Shown one piece after another: positions 9,890 to 20,690 of a DNA stretch of 64,000 bases. Every line of letters begins with the position of its first letter. Position 1 is the first letter of the stretch. A program made the translations under genes and the position numbers. Under the pieces are notes generated by a model. That model saw only the letters and a list, made by a program, of their open reading frames with translations, did no database searches and was not told the DNA's origin. This DNA comes from Prorocentrum cordatum (Eukaryota; Sar; Dinophyceae; Prorocentrales; Prorocentraceae), in assembly GCA_963575745.1 (NCBI GenBank), contig CAUYUJ010015743.1, positions 1-64,000 on the forward strand, written 5' to 3'.

Positions 9890-12110
9890 GCTAAGGATAG
9901 CTCCTTGGAGAGCTAAGGGTTTCAGAGAAGAAGCCGGAGGTGGGTGGTGAGGAGGACACGTCCACGCTCGCCGGTCCACGATCCCCGGAGCAACTCGCCG
10001 GAGTTCGCAGCGTGTCCGGGAGTTCCTAGCGTTTCCCAATGCGCGCGGCTCAAGGGTGCGCAAGTTGCCGGAGGTTGCAGCGGGTCCGGGAGCGTGGCTT
10101 CCTAGCGTTTCCCAATTCCCGGATAGCTCCTTGAGAGCAGAGGGTTTCAGCTAAGAAGCCGGCTGTGGGTGGTGAGGAGGACACGCCCACTTCCGCCGGT
10201 CCACGATCGTCGCAGCAGCTTGCCGGAGCTTGCAGCGGGTCCGGGAGCGTGGCTTCCTAGCGTTTCCCAATACGCGTGGCTCCAGGGTGCGCGAAGCGCT
10301 TCGGCAGAGCTTCGGAAGAGCTTCGGCTGTTCTTACCTCGTAGAGCTCTTCGTCATCGATGAGCTAGAGGAATTCCGGCGCGGGGTGGAGCTAGTTGGCC
10401 CACCCGGCCGAGGCGGACAATGTGGCAACTTTTTCCCGGATAGCTCCTTGAGAGCAGAGGGTTTCAGATAAGAAGCCGGCTGTGGGTGGTGAGGAGGACA
10501 CGCCCACTTCCGCCGGTCCACGATCGTCGCAGCAGCTTGCCGGAGCTTGCAGCGGGTCCGGGAGCGTGGCTTCCTATAGCGTTTCCCAATACGCGTGGCT
10601 CCAGGGTGCGCGAAGCGCTTCGGCAGAGCTTCGGAAGAGCTTCGGCTGTTCCCGGATAGCTCCTTGGAGAGCTGAGGGTTTCAGATAAGAAGCCGGCGGT
10701 GGGTGGTGAGGAGCACACGCCCACCTCCGCCGGTCCACGATCCCCGGAGCAGGTTGCCGGAGCTTGCAGCGGGTCCGGGAGCGTGGCTTCCTAGCGTTTC
10801 CCAATACGCGTGGCTCCAGGGTGCGCGAAGCGCTTCGGCAGAGCTTCGGAAGAGCTTCGGCAGTTCCCGGATAGCTCCTTGGAGAGCTGAGGGTTTCAGA
10901 TAAGAAGCCGGCGGTGGGTGGTGAGGAGCACACGCCCACCTCCGCCGGTCCACGATCCCCGCAGCAGGTTGCCGGAGCTTGCAGCGGGTCCGGGAGCGTG
11001 GCTTCCTAGCGTTTCCCAATACGCGTGGCTCCAGGGTGCGCGAAGCGCTTCGGCAGAGCTTCGGAAGAGCTTCGGCAGTTCTTCCAGGCTCCTAGGCAGA
11101 TCTTCCTTGTGCGCTTTGCAGGGCCCCACGCATCGTAAACGGCGCCCCTGCAAGCGTGTCCTGCGAGGTTTCCAGCGTTCCGCGCATCGTTTCAAGCGAC
11201 CTGGCAGAGGTCCCCGTGCGCCGTATTGCTTCGCGCTCCGCGCCTGGCTTCGCTATCCGGGTTTTGGACGCTTACAAGTTCCCGGATAGCTCCTTGGAGA
11301 GCTGAGGGTTTCAGATAAGAAGCCGGCGGTGGGTGGTGAGGAGCACACGCCCACCTCCGCCGGTCCACGATCCCCGGAGCAGGTTGCCGGAGCTTGCAGC
11401 GGGTCCGGGAGCGTGGCTTCCTAGCGTTTCCCAATACGCGTGGCTCCAGGGTGCGCGGAGCGCTTCGGCAGAGCTTCGGAAGAGCTTCGGCAGTTCCCGG
11501 ATAGCTCCTTGAGAGCAGAGGGTTTCAGATAAGAAGCCGGCGGTGGGTGGTGAGGAGCACACGCCCACCTCCGCCGGTCCACGATCCCCGCAGCAGGTTG
11601 CCGGAGCTTGCAGCGGGTCCGGGAGCGTGGCTTCCTAGCGTTTCCCAATACGCGTGGCTCCAGGGTGCGCGAAGCGCTTCGGCAGAGCTTCGGAAGAGCT
11701 TCGGCAGTTCTTCCAGGCTCCTAGGCAGATCTTCCTTGTGCGCTTTGCAGGGCCCCACGCATCGTAAACGGCGCCCCTGCAAGCGTGTCCTGCGAGGTTT
11801 CCAGCGTTCCGCGCATCGTTTCAAGCGACCTGGCAGAGGTCCCCGTGCGCCGTATTGCTTCGCGCTCCGCGCCTGGCTTCGCTATCCGGGTTTTGGACGC
11901 TTGCAAGTTCTTCCAGGCTCCTAGGCAGATCTTCCTTGCGCGCTTTGCAGGGCCCCACGCATCGTAAACAGCGCCCCTGCAAGCGTCTCCTGCGAGGTTT
12001 CCAGCGTCCCGCGCATCGTTTCAGACGGCCTGGCAGAGGTCCCCGTGCGGCGTTCCGTGCTTGGCTTCGCTATCCGGGTTTTGGACGCTTACAAGTTCTT
12101 ACCTCGTAGA
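9890..12110 (+). repeat. D-family (215 bp) and C-family tandem array
   Basis: D units start TTCCCGGATAGCTCC at about 10,434, 10,649, 10,864, 11,279 and 11,494, a 215-bp spacing. The 415-bp gap between 10,864 and 11,279 holds one D plus one C unit. D ends in cgcgaagcgcttcggcagagcttcggaagagcttcggc. C runs from TTCTTCCAGGCTCCTAGGCAG to CTATCCGGGTTTTGGACGC..CAAGT (about 200 bp). Open frames repeat with the units on both strands and are not supported as genes. Confidence 0.8.
10864..11910 (+). repeat. 629-bp higher-order duplication (D + C)
   Basis: The block about 10,864-11,290 recurs almost unchanged at about 11,494-11,915, a shift of 629 bp including C-unit sequence. The near identity points to a recent event. 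Confidence 0.7.
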
Positions 12111-14830
12111 GCTCTTCGTCATCGATGAGCTTGAGGAATTCCGGCGCGGGGTGGAGCTAGTTGGCCCACCCGGCCGAGGCGGACAATGTGGCAACTTTTG
12201 GGTGCTTTTGCGATTTTTTCAAAGATATTTGACAATTCATTTTGAGAAACCAGATTTTTCGCACCTGTAAACGACTATAAGGGCCTCTCTGTCTTAGTAT
12301 GAGCTCTGTAGGCGTACGTTTACTATCAAAAGACTTGGCGCAACCATCTTCATGTCGACACGAAAAAAAATCAATTTTTCTCTTTTTCGAGAAATGCTTC
12401 CAGAAGCTCTCTCTTTCGACTCCGAGCACTCTTTCGCGTGAAATGAGCTCTACGAGGTTCCCGGCGGTGACCAGGTTGACGGTTCACCGCCGGCGCCAGC
12501 CCAGGCTCCTAGACAGATCTTCCTTGCGCGCTTTGCAGGGCCCCACGCATCGTAAACGGCGCCCCTGCAAGCGTCTTCTGCGAGGTTTCCAGCGTCCCGC
12601 GCATCGTTTCAGGCGGCGTGGCAGAGGTCCCCGTGCGGCGTTCCGCGCTTGGCTTCGCTCCGGGTTTTCGACGCTTACAAGTGGTTGCTTTTGCGATTTT
12701 TTGATAGATATTTGACAATTCATTTTGAGAAACCAGATTTTTCGCACCTGTAAACGACTATAAGGGCCTCTCTGTCTTAGTATGAGCTCTGTAGGCGTAC
12801 GTTTACTATCAAAAGACTTGGCGCAACCATCTTCATGTCGACACGAAAAAAAATCAATTTTTCTCTTTTTCGAGAAATGCTTCCAGAAGCTCTCTCTTTC
12901 GACTCCGAGCACTCTTTCGCGTGAAATGAGCTCTACGAGGTTCCCGGCGGTGACCAGGTTGACGGTTCACCGCCGGCGCCAGTCCAGGCTCCTAGACGGA
13001 TCTTCCTTGCGCGCTTTGCAGGGCCCCACGCATCGTAAACGGCGCCCCTGCAAGCGTCTTCTGCGAGGTTTCCAGCGTCCCGCGCATCGTTTCAGGCGGC
13101 GTGGCAGAGGTCCCCGTGCGGCGTTCCGCGCTTGGCTTCGCTATCCGGGTTTTGGACGCTTACAAGTTCCAGGCTCCCAGCTCCAGGGTGCGCGAAGCGC
13201 TTCGGCAGAGCTTCGGAAGAGCTTCGGCAGTTCTTCCAGGCACCTAGGCAGATATTCCTTGCGCGCTTTGCAGGGCCCCACGCATCTTAAACGGCGCCCC
13301 TACAAGCGTCTCCTGCGAGGTTTCCAGCGTCCCGCGCATCGTTTCAGGCTGCCTGGCAGAGGTCCCCGTGCGGCGTTCCGTGCTTGGCTTCGCTATCCGG
13401 GTTTTGGACGCTTACAAGTTCCTACCTCGTAGAGCTCTTCGTCATCGATGAGCTTGAGGAATTCCGGCGCGGGGTGGAGCTAGTTGGCCCACCCGGCCGA
13501 GGCGGACAATGTGGCAACTTTTGGGTGCTTTTGCGATTTTTTCAAAGATATTTGACAATTCATTTTGAGAAACCAGATTTTTCGCACCTGTAAACGACTA
13601 TAAGGGCCTGTCTTAGTATGAGCTCTGTAGGCGTACGTTTACTATCAAAAGACTTGGCGCAACCATCTTCATGTCGACACGAAAAAAAATCAATTTTTCT
13701 TTTTTTTCGAGAAATGCTTCCAGAAGCTCTCTCTTTCGACTCCGAGCACTCTTTCGCGTGAAATGAGCTCTACGAGGTTCCCGGCGGTGACCAGGTTGAC
13801 GGTTCACCGCTGGCGCCAGCCCAGGCTCCTAGACAGATCTTCCTTGCGCGCTTTGCAGGGCCCCACGCATCGTAAACGGCGCCCCTGCAAGCGTCTTCTG
13901 CGAGGTTCCCAGCGTCCCGCGCATCGTTTCAGGCGGCGTGGCAGAGGTCCCCGTGCGGCGTTCCGCGCTTGGCTTCGCTCCGGGTTTTCGACGCTTACAA
14001 GTGGGTGCTTTTGCGATTTTTTGATAGATATTTGACAATTCATTTTGAGAAACCAGATTTTTCGCACCTGTAAACGACTATAAGGGCCTCTCTGTCTTAC
14101 TATGAGCTCTGTAGGCGTACGTTTACTATCAAAAGACTTGGCGCAACCATCTTCATGTCGACACGAAAAAAAATCAATTTTTCTCTTTTTCGAGAAATGC
14201 TTCCAGAAGCTCTCTCTTTCGACTCCGAGCACTCTTTCGCGTGAAATGAGCTCTGCGAGGTTCCCGGCGGTGACCAGGTTGACGGTTCACCGCCGGCGCC
14301 AGTCCAGGCTCCTAGACGGATCTTCCTTGCGCGCTTTGCAGGGCCCCACGCATCGTAAACGGCGCCCCTGCAAGCGTCTTCTGCGAGGTTTCCAGCGTCC
14401 CGCGCATCGTTTCAGGCGGCGTGGCAGAGGTCCCCGTGCGGCGTTCCGCGCTTGGCTTCGCTATCCGGGTTTTGGACGCTTACAAGTTCCAGGCTCCTAG
14501 CTCCAGGGTGCGCGAAGCGCTTCGGCAGAGCTTCGGAAGAGCTTCGGCAGTTCTTCCAGGCACCTAGGCAGATATTCCTTGCGCGCTTTGCAGGGCCCCA
14601 CGCATCTTAAACGGCGCCCCTACAAGCGTCTCCTGCGAGGTTTCCAGCGTTCCGCGCATCGTTTCAGGCTGCCTGGCAGAGGTCCCCGTGCGGCGTTCCG
14701 CGCTTGGCTTCGCTATTCGGGTTTTTCCCGGATAGCTCCTTGGAGAGCTGAGGGTTTCAGATAAGAAGCCGGCGGTGGGTGGTGAGGAGCACACGCCCAC
14801 CTCTGCCGGTCCACGCTCGCCGGAGAAACT
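12111..14830 (+). repeat. 1.32-kb tandem duplication containing J, C and D-part modules
   Basis: About 12,190-13,510 and 13,513-14,830 are near-identical (offset 1,320-1,323 bp). Differences are a few substitutions and small indels, such as loss of CTCT near 13,606 and longer T runs near 13,690. Each copy holds two J modules, each ending in the TGA/TCA hairpin (12461-12493, 12944-12976, 13781-13813, 14264-14296), and two C units. The 60-216-codon frames recurring at this offset are shadows of the duplication. Confidence 0.8.
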
Positions 14831-16496
14831 CGCCGGAGGTTGCAGCGGGTCCGGGAGCGTGGCTTCCTAGCGTTTCCCAATACGCGTGGCTCCAGGGTGC
14901 GCGAAGCGCTTCGGCAGAGCTTCGGAAGAGCTTCGGCAGTAACTCGTAGAGCTTATCTTAGCAAGTTATTGCTGGAAGCTTTAGAGTAATACCTCGTGGA
15001 GCTCTTCGGCATCGATGAGCTAGAGGACTTCGGGCGCGGGATGGAGCTAGTAACTCGTAGAGCTTCCCATAGCTAGTTGTAGCTGGAAGCTAAGAGTAAT
15101 TCCGGCGCGCTGGAGAGCTAGTTCCCGGATAGCTCCTTGAAGAGCTGAAGGTTTCAGATAAGACGCCGGCTGTGGGTGGTGAGGAGGACACGCCCACCTC
15201 CGCCGGTCCACGATCCCCGCAGCGCCCTGCCGGAACCGGCAGCCCGTCCGGGAGCGTGGCTTCCTAGCGTTTCCCAATACGCGAGGCTCCAGGGTGCGCG
15301 AAGCGCTTCGGCAGAGCTTCGGAAGAGCTTCGGCAGTGCTTGCAGGCTCCTAGGCAAATACCTCGTAGAGCTCTTCGGCAAAGATGAGCTAAGAGGAATT
15401 CGGGCACAGGGTGGAGCTAGTTAGGCGACCCGACGAAAAGAGACAATGTGATAACTTTGAGTCGGTTTTCTGAACTTTTTGCAGAGTTTTGAAATTCATT
15501 TTAAGAAAAAAGATTTTTGAGCGGTGAATAACAATATAAATTGAATTCTGAGAGCAGAAGGAGTCTGTAGCCCAGGTATTACTATCGGAAAATTTCCAGG
15601 AACAAACCATGTACCACCACTTTTGCAGATGACGGTGGTTTCGTCAACTTAACTTGAGCTGTAGGCAGGCTATGGATGTCTCTCGCACACGAGGCGATCC
15701 TGAATGATCTGACGCATTCCAGTGGAAGCGCGAGGGTCTTCAAAAATAGTTGCCTCAGGAGATATGGGCGGAACACCGTCTCTACGTGTGTCGAAAAATC
15801 TCAAGTTTTCGATTCTGTGTCGATTCTCTGCACTCTTACCAGTGAGAGGAGCTCTACGAGGTTCCCGGCGGTGACTAGGTTGACGGTTCACCGCCGGCGC
15901 CAGTCTTCCTTGCGCGCTCTGCAGGGCTCCACGCATCGTAAACAGCGCCCCTGCAAGCGTTTCCTGCGAGGTTTCCAGCGTCCCGCGCATCGGTTCCGGC
16001 GGCCTGGCAGAGGTCCCCGTGCGGCGTTCCGTGCTTGGCTTCGCTATCCGGGTTTTGGACGCTTACAAGTAACTCGTAGAGCTTCCCAAGAGTAATACCT
16101 CGTAGAGCTCTTCGGCAAAGATGAGCTAAGAGGAATTCGGGCACAGGGTGGAGCTAGTTAGCCGACCCGACGAAAAGAGACAATGTGATAACTTTGAGTC
16201 GGTTTTCTGAACTTTTTGCAGAGTTTTGAAATTCATTTTAAGAAAAAAGATTTTTGAGCCGAGCATTGGCATATAAACTCCTCTCTGAGAGCAGCTCAGC
16301 TCTCTCGATGCATTTTTGCATGAGCTGACTTCCAGGAACTGAGCGAATATGAATATCCAAAAAATCGAATTTGAAGATTTTCGAAAAATCTCAATTTTTC
16401 GATTCTGTGTCGATGCTCTGCGCTCTCACCAGTGAGAGGAGCTCTACGAGGTTCCCGGCGGTGACTAGGTTGACGGTTCACCGCCGGCGCCAGTTC
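14831..16496 (+). repeat. Mosaic of D, E, F, C and J modules
   Basis: A D unit (about 14,727-14,940) is followed by E modules (about 14,940-14,990 and 15,053-15,105), another D unit and a reversed F module. Two J modules end in hairpins at 15865-15897 and 16455-16487, both with stem CCGGCGGTGA/TCACCGCCGG and loop CTAGGTTGACGGT. No gene. Confidence 0.7.
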
Positions 16497-18019
16497 CGGC
16501 GCGCCCCACAGCTAGTTGGCTCGAAAAATCTCGACGGAACTTTTGATAACTTTTGCTCGTGTGAAAATTATGTTCTCGAAATTTGAACATTCGTTGGAGC
16601 TCTAGTATTTTTTCCCGTGATATTCGATCTTATTCCCGCTCGCCATCTTGATCTCAGCTCGATCGGGCAACTTTAAAGGCCAAAAAGCACTCTGGCGGGA
16701 ACGGCCGTTTCGAGTCATCTTGATACGCGCTGTCGGTTTTTCGAACATAACTCGAGCTCTAGGGCAGCTACAGAGCTGGTAAGCACAGCTAATGCATGCA
16801 GAATGATCAGGCGCGTTCGCCTGTTGAACCCAGAGGTCTGAACTCGGTCTGCTAGCTGAGCTAGGTCCGCAAACCTATTCGTATTATTCGAGTCAACTTG
16901 AACACGTTGTCCGTATTTTCAACTTAACTCGAGCTGTAGGGCAGCTACAGTGCTGGTGGGCACACCCATCGCATGCAGAATCATCAAGCGCGCTCGCCTG
17001 TTGAATCCATAGGTCTGAATTCGGTCTGCAAGCCGAGCTAGGTCCGCAAACCTATTCGTATTATTCGACTCAACTTGATATGCGTTGTCGGTATTTTCCA
17101 CTTAACTCGAGCTGCAGGCCAGCTATTGTGCTGGTAAGCACACCTTTCACACTCAGAATAATCAGGCGCGTTGAATTCGCCTAATGAATCCATATGTCTG
17201 AACTCGGTCTGCTAGCTGAGCTAGGTCCGGAAACCTATTCGTATTATTCGAGTCAACTTGATACGCGTTGTCGGTATTTTCGACTTAACTCGAGCTGCAG
17301 GGCAGCTACAGTGCTGGTAAGCACGCCTATCGCAGGCAGAATGATCAGGCGCGGTCGTCGAATTCATAGGTCTCAACTCGATCTGCTAGCCGAGCTAGGT
17401 TCGCAAACCTATTCGTATTATTTGAGTCAACTTGATACGCGCTGTCGGTATTTTCTACTTAACTCGAGCTGTATGGCAGCTGCAGTGCTGGCACTCAGAA
17501 TATTCAGGCGCGTTCGCCTGTTGAATTCATAGGTCTGAACTCGGTCTGCTAGCCGAGCTAGGCCCGCACACCTATTCGTATTATTTGACTCAACTTGATA
17601 CGCCTTGTCGGTATTTCCTACAAACTCGAGCTGTAGGGCAGTTACAGGTAAGCACGCCTATCGCACCCAGAATAATCAGGCGCGTTCGCCTGTCGAATCC
17701 AGAGCTCTGAAGTCGGTCTGCTGCGCGATCTAGAATCACGAAACTGTTCGTATTCTTCCAGTCATCTTGAGAGCTACTGTCGGCGTTCTGCACTTAGCTC
17801 GGGCTGAAGGGGGGCTGCAGGGCGGGTAATCAGGACTCGATTCGGAGACATCAGACGCCTCTGTCTGCTGCATTCAGAGGTCCGGACTCGGTCTGATACT
17901 CGAATTGGGCTGAAAAACTATTTGTTCTCTGCAATTTTCTCCGACATTATATGTTGTCAGGAAGCTCTACGAGTCCCCCGGCGGTAACAAAGGTTGACCG
18001 TTTACCGCCGGCGCCCAGT
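16497..18019 (+). repeat. Satellite higher-order unit S1
   Basis: The head (gctagttggctcgaaaaatctcgacggaac, then tgatattcgatcttattcccgctcgcc and cgatcggg) is followed by about seven monomers. The recurring CTTGA anchors lie at 16,728, 16,896, 17,073, 17,256, 17,430, 17,593 and 17,765, a period of 163-183 bp. The unit ends GGAAGCTCTACGAGT plus the hairpin 17978-18011 and CGCCCAGT. Confidence 0.85.
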
Positions 18020-18999
18020 TGGCAAGAAAATTGGTGACTTTTGGTGACTTTTGCTCGGTTGAAAATTTCGTTCTCGAAATTTGAACATTCGAGAGAGCTC
18101 TAGTATTTTTTCCCGTGATATTCGATCTTATTCCCGCTTGCATCTTGATCTCAGCTCGATCGGGTAACTTTGAAGGCCAAAAAACACTCTGGCGGAATCG
18201 GCCGTTTCGAGTGATCTTGATACGCGTTGTCGGTATTTTCTACTTAACTCGATCTGTAGAGCAGCTACAGAGCCTGTAAGCACAGCTATCGCATTCAGAA
18301 TGATCAGGCGCGTTCGCCTGTTGAATCCAGAGGTCTGAACTCGGTCTGCTAGCCGAGCTAGATCCGCAAACCTATTCGTATTATTCGAGTCAACCTGATA
18401 CGCGTTGTCGGTATTTTCTTCTTAACTCGATCTGTTGGGCAGCTACAGTGCTGGTAAGCACGCCTATCGCACGCAGAATCAGCAGGCGCGCTCGCCTGTC
18501 CAATCCATAGGTCTGAACTCGGTCTGATAGCCGAGCTAGGTCCGGAAACCTATTCGTATTATTCGAGTCAACTTGATACGCGTTGTCGGTATTTTCTACT
18601 TATCTCGAGCTGTAGGCCAGCTACAGTGCTGGTAAGCACGCCTATTACACTCAGAATAATCAGGCGCATTCGCCTGTTGAATCCAGAGCTCTGAACTCGG
18701 TCTGCTGCGCGAAATCACGACACTGTTCGTATTCTTCCAGTCATCTTGAGAGCTACTGTCGGCGTTCTGCACTCAACTCGGGCTGTAGGGGGGCTGCAGG
18801 GCGATTAATTACAGGAATCGATTCGGAGACATCAGACGCGCTTGTCTGTCGCAGTCAGAGATCCTAACTCTGTCTGATACTCGAGTTGGGCTGAAAAACT
18901 ATTCGTTCTCTGCCCTTTTTTTTCGACATTATATGTTGTTAGGAAGCTCTACGAGTCCCCCGGCGGTAAAAGGTTGACGGTTTACCGCCGGCGCCCAGT
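18020..18999 (+). repeat. Satellite higher-order unit S2
   Basis: Same layout with a shortened head, about four monomers and a terminal hairpin at 18960-18991. The hairpin loop has lost bases compared with S1. Ends CGCCCAGT. Confidence 0.8.
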
Positions 19000-19335
19000 T
19001 GGTCGACCCGACCAGAACGGACAATGTGACAACTTTTGGGGGGTTTTGCGATTTTTTGAAAGATATTTGACCATTCATTTTGAGAAAGCAGATTTTTCGC
19101 ACCTGTAGACGATTATGAGGGCCGCAGCATCTTAATATGAGCTCCCTACATGCACTCTTACTCGAAACACTTGGCGAAACCAACTCTATCTCGACATGAA
19201 AAAAATCATGTTTTTTGATTTCTGAGAAATTCTTCCAGAAGCCCTCTCTTTTGATAGTGAGCGCTCTCACGCGTGTTAGGAGCTCTACGAGCTTCCCGGC
19301 GGTGACCAGGTTGACGGTTCACCGCCGGCGCCAGT
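19000..19335 (+). repeat. J module with TGA/TCA hairpin
   Basis: Starts tggtcgacccgaccagaacggacaatgtgacaacttttggg. It carries the J landmarks (ttcattttgagaaagcagatttttcgcacctgtag, cttaatatgagctc, cgacatgaaaaaaatcat) and ends GGAGCTCTACGAGCTTCCCGG with the hairpin 19296-19328 and CGCCAGT. Confidence 0.8.
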
Positions 19336-20503
19336 TCCGGAGCGCTGGAGAGCTAGTTGGCAAGAAAAATCTCGACGGAAGTTTTGCTGACTTTGGGTCG
19401 GTTGAAAATTTTGTTCTCGAAATTTGACCATTCGTTAGAGCTCTAGTATTTTTTCCCGTGATACTCGATCTTATTCCCGCTCGCCATCTTGATCTCAGCT
19501 CGATCGGGTAACTTTGAAGGCCAAAAAGCACTGTGGCGGGAACGCCCGTTTCGAGTCATCTTGATACGCGCTGTCGGTTTTCTGAACATAACTCGAGCTC
19601 CAGGGCAGCTACAGAGCTGGTAAGCACAGCTAATGCATGCAGAATGATCAGGCGCGTTCGCCTGTTGAACCCAGAGGTCTGAACTCGGTCTGTGAGCCGA
19701 GCTAGGTCCGGAAACCTGTTCGTATTATTCGAGTCATCTTGACAGAAACTCTCGGTTTTCTGGTCTTAACTCGAGCTGTAAGACAGCTACAGAGCTGGCA
19801 AGCACGCCTATCGCAGTCAGAATCATTAGGCGCGTTCGCCTGTTAAATCTAGAGGTCTGAACTCGGTCTGCTAGCCGAGCTAGGTGCGCAAACCTATTCG
19901 TATTATTTGGGTCTTCTTGATAGGCGCCCTCGGTTTTCTGTACTTAACTCGAGCCGTAGGGCAGCTACAGAGCTCGTAGTCAAAGAAATCTATTGGAAAT
20001 CACCAGACGCCTTTGTTCGTTGACTCGAGAGCACTGAACTTGGCCTGCTGCCCGAGCTAGGTTCGCAAAACTATTCGTATTGTTCGAGTCATCCTGAGAA
20101 GTGCTGTCGGTATTTCGTGCTGGGGGGAGGCTACAGTGCTGCTGGGGACATCAATCGATTTAGAGACATCAGGAGGCGCATCCGCCTGAGGAGACCAGAG
20201 CTCGGAACTCGTCTGCTGCCCGAATTAGGTTTGCGAAACTACTGTATTGTTGGAGTGCTCCTGAGAGGTGCTGTCAGTTTTTTGCACTCAACTCGGGCTG
20301 TAGGGGGGCTGCAGGGCTGGTAATGATAGAAGTCGACTCGCAGACATCAGACGCGTCCGCCTGTCGCATTGATAGGACACAAAATATTCACTATGAGTCG
20401 GAATGTTGGTAGGTCCTCGGTGTTCTCAACTTCAGTCGAGCTGGAAGCTCTACGAGTCTCCCGGCGGTAACCAAGGTTGACGGTTTACCGCCGGCGTCCA
20501 GTT
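19336..20503 (+). repeat. Satellite higher-order unit S3
   Basis: Full head (ttccggagcgctggagagctagttggcaag), five to six monomers, and terminal hairpin 20461-20494. The 3' flank is CGTCCAGT instead of CGCCCAGT. Confidence 0.8.
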
Positions 20504-20690
20504 CTTCCAGGCTCCTAGGCAGATCTTCCTTGCGCGCTTTGCAGGGCCCCACGCATCGTAAACGGCGCCCCTGCAAGCGTCTCCTGCGAGGTTTCCAGCG
20601 TCGCGCGCATCGTTTCAGGCAGCCTGGCAGAGGTCCCCGTGCGACTTCGCTATCCGGGTTTTGGACGCTACCAAGTGGACGCTTACAAGT
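20504..20690 (+). repeat. C-family unit
   Basis: Starts TTCTTCCAGGCTCCTAGGCAG directly after CCAG of S3 and ends in the GGGTTTTGGACGCTACCAAGT / GGACGCTTACAAGT boundary. A clean insertion of a whole C module between two satellite units. Confidence 0.75.

Noticed and set aside
12461-12493. Hairpins read as intrinsic terminators or as a CRISPR-like array
   Set aside because: No U-tract follows, the spacing varies from about 0.3 to 1.5 kb, and the sequences between hairpins are repeats and not unique spacers.
12782-13432. 216-codon frame and its partner near 14,102
   Set aside because: Both cross J, hairpin and C module borders and recur only because of the 1.32-kb duplication; no protein-like features.
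16919-17793. Short antisense frames repeated through the satellite arrays
   Set aside because: They recur at the monomer period with the same peptide phrases and frequent stops; shadows of the repeat.
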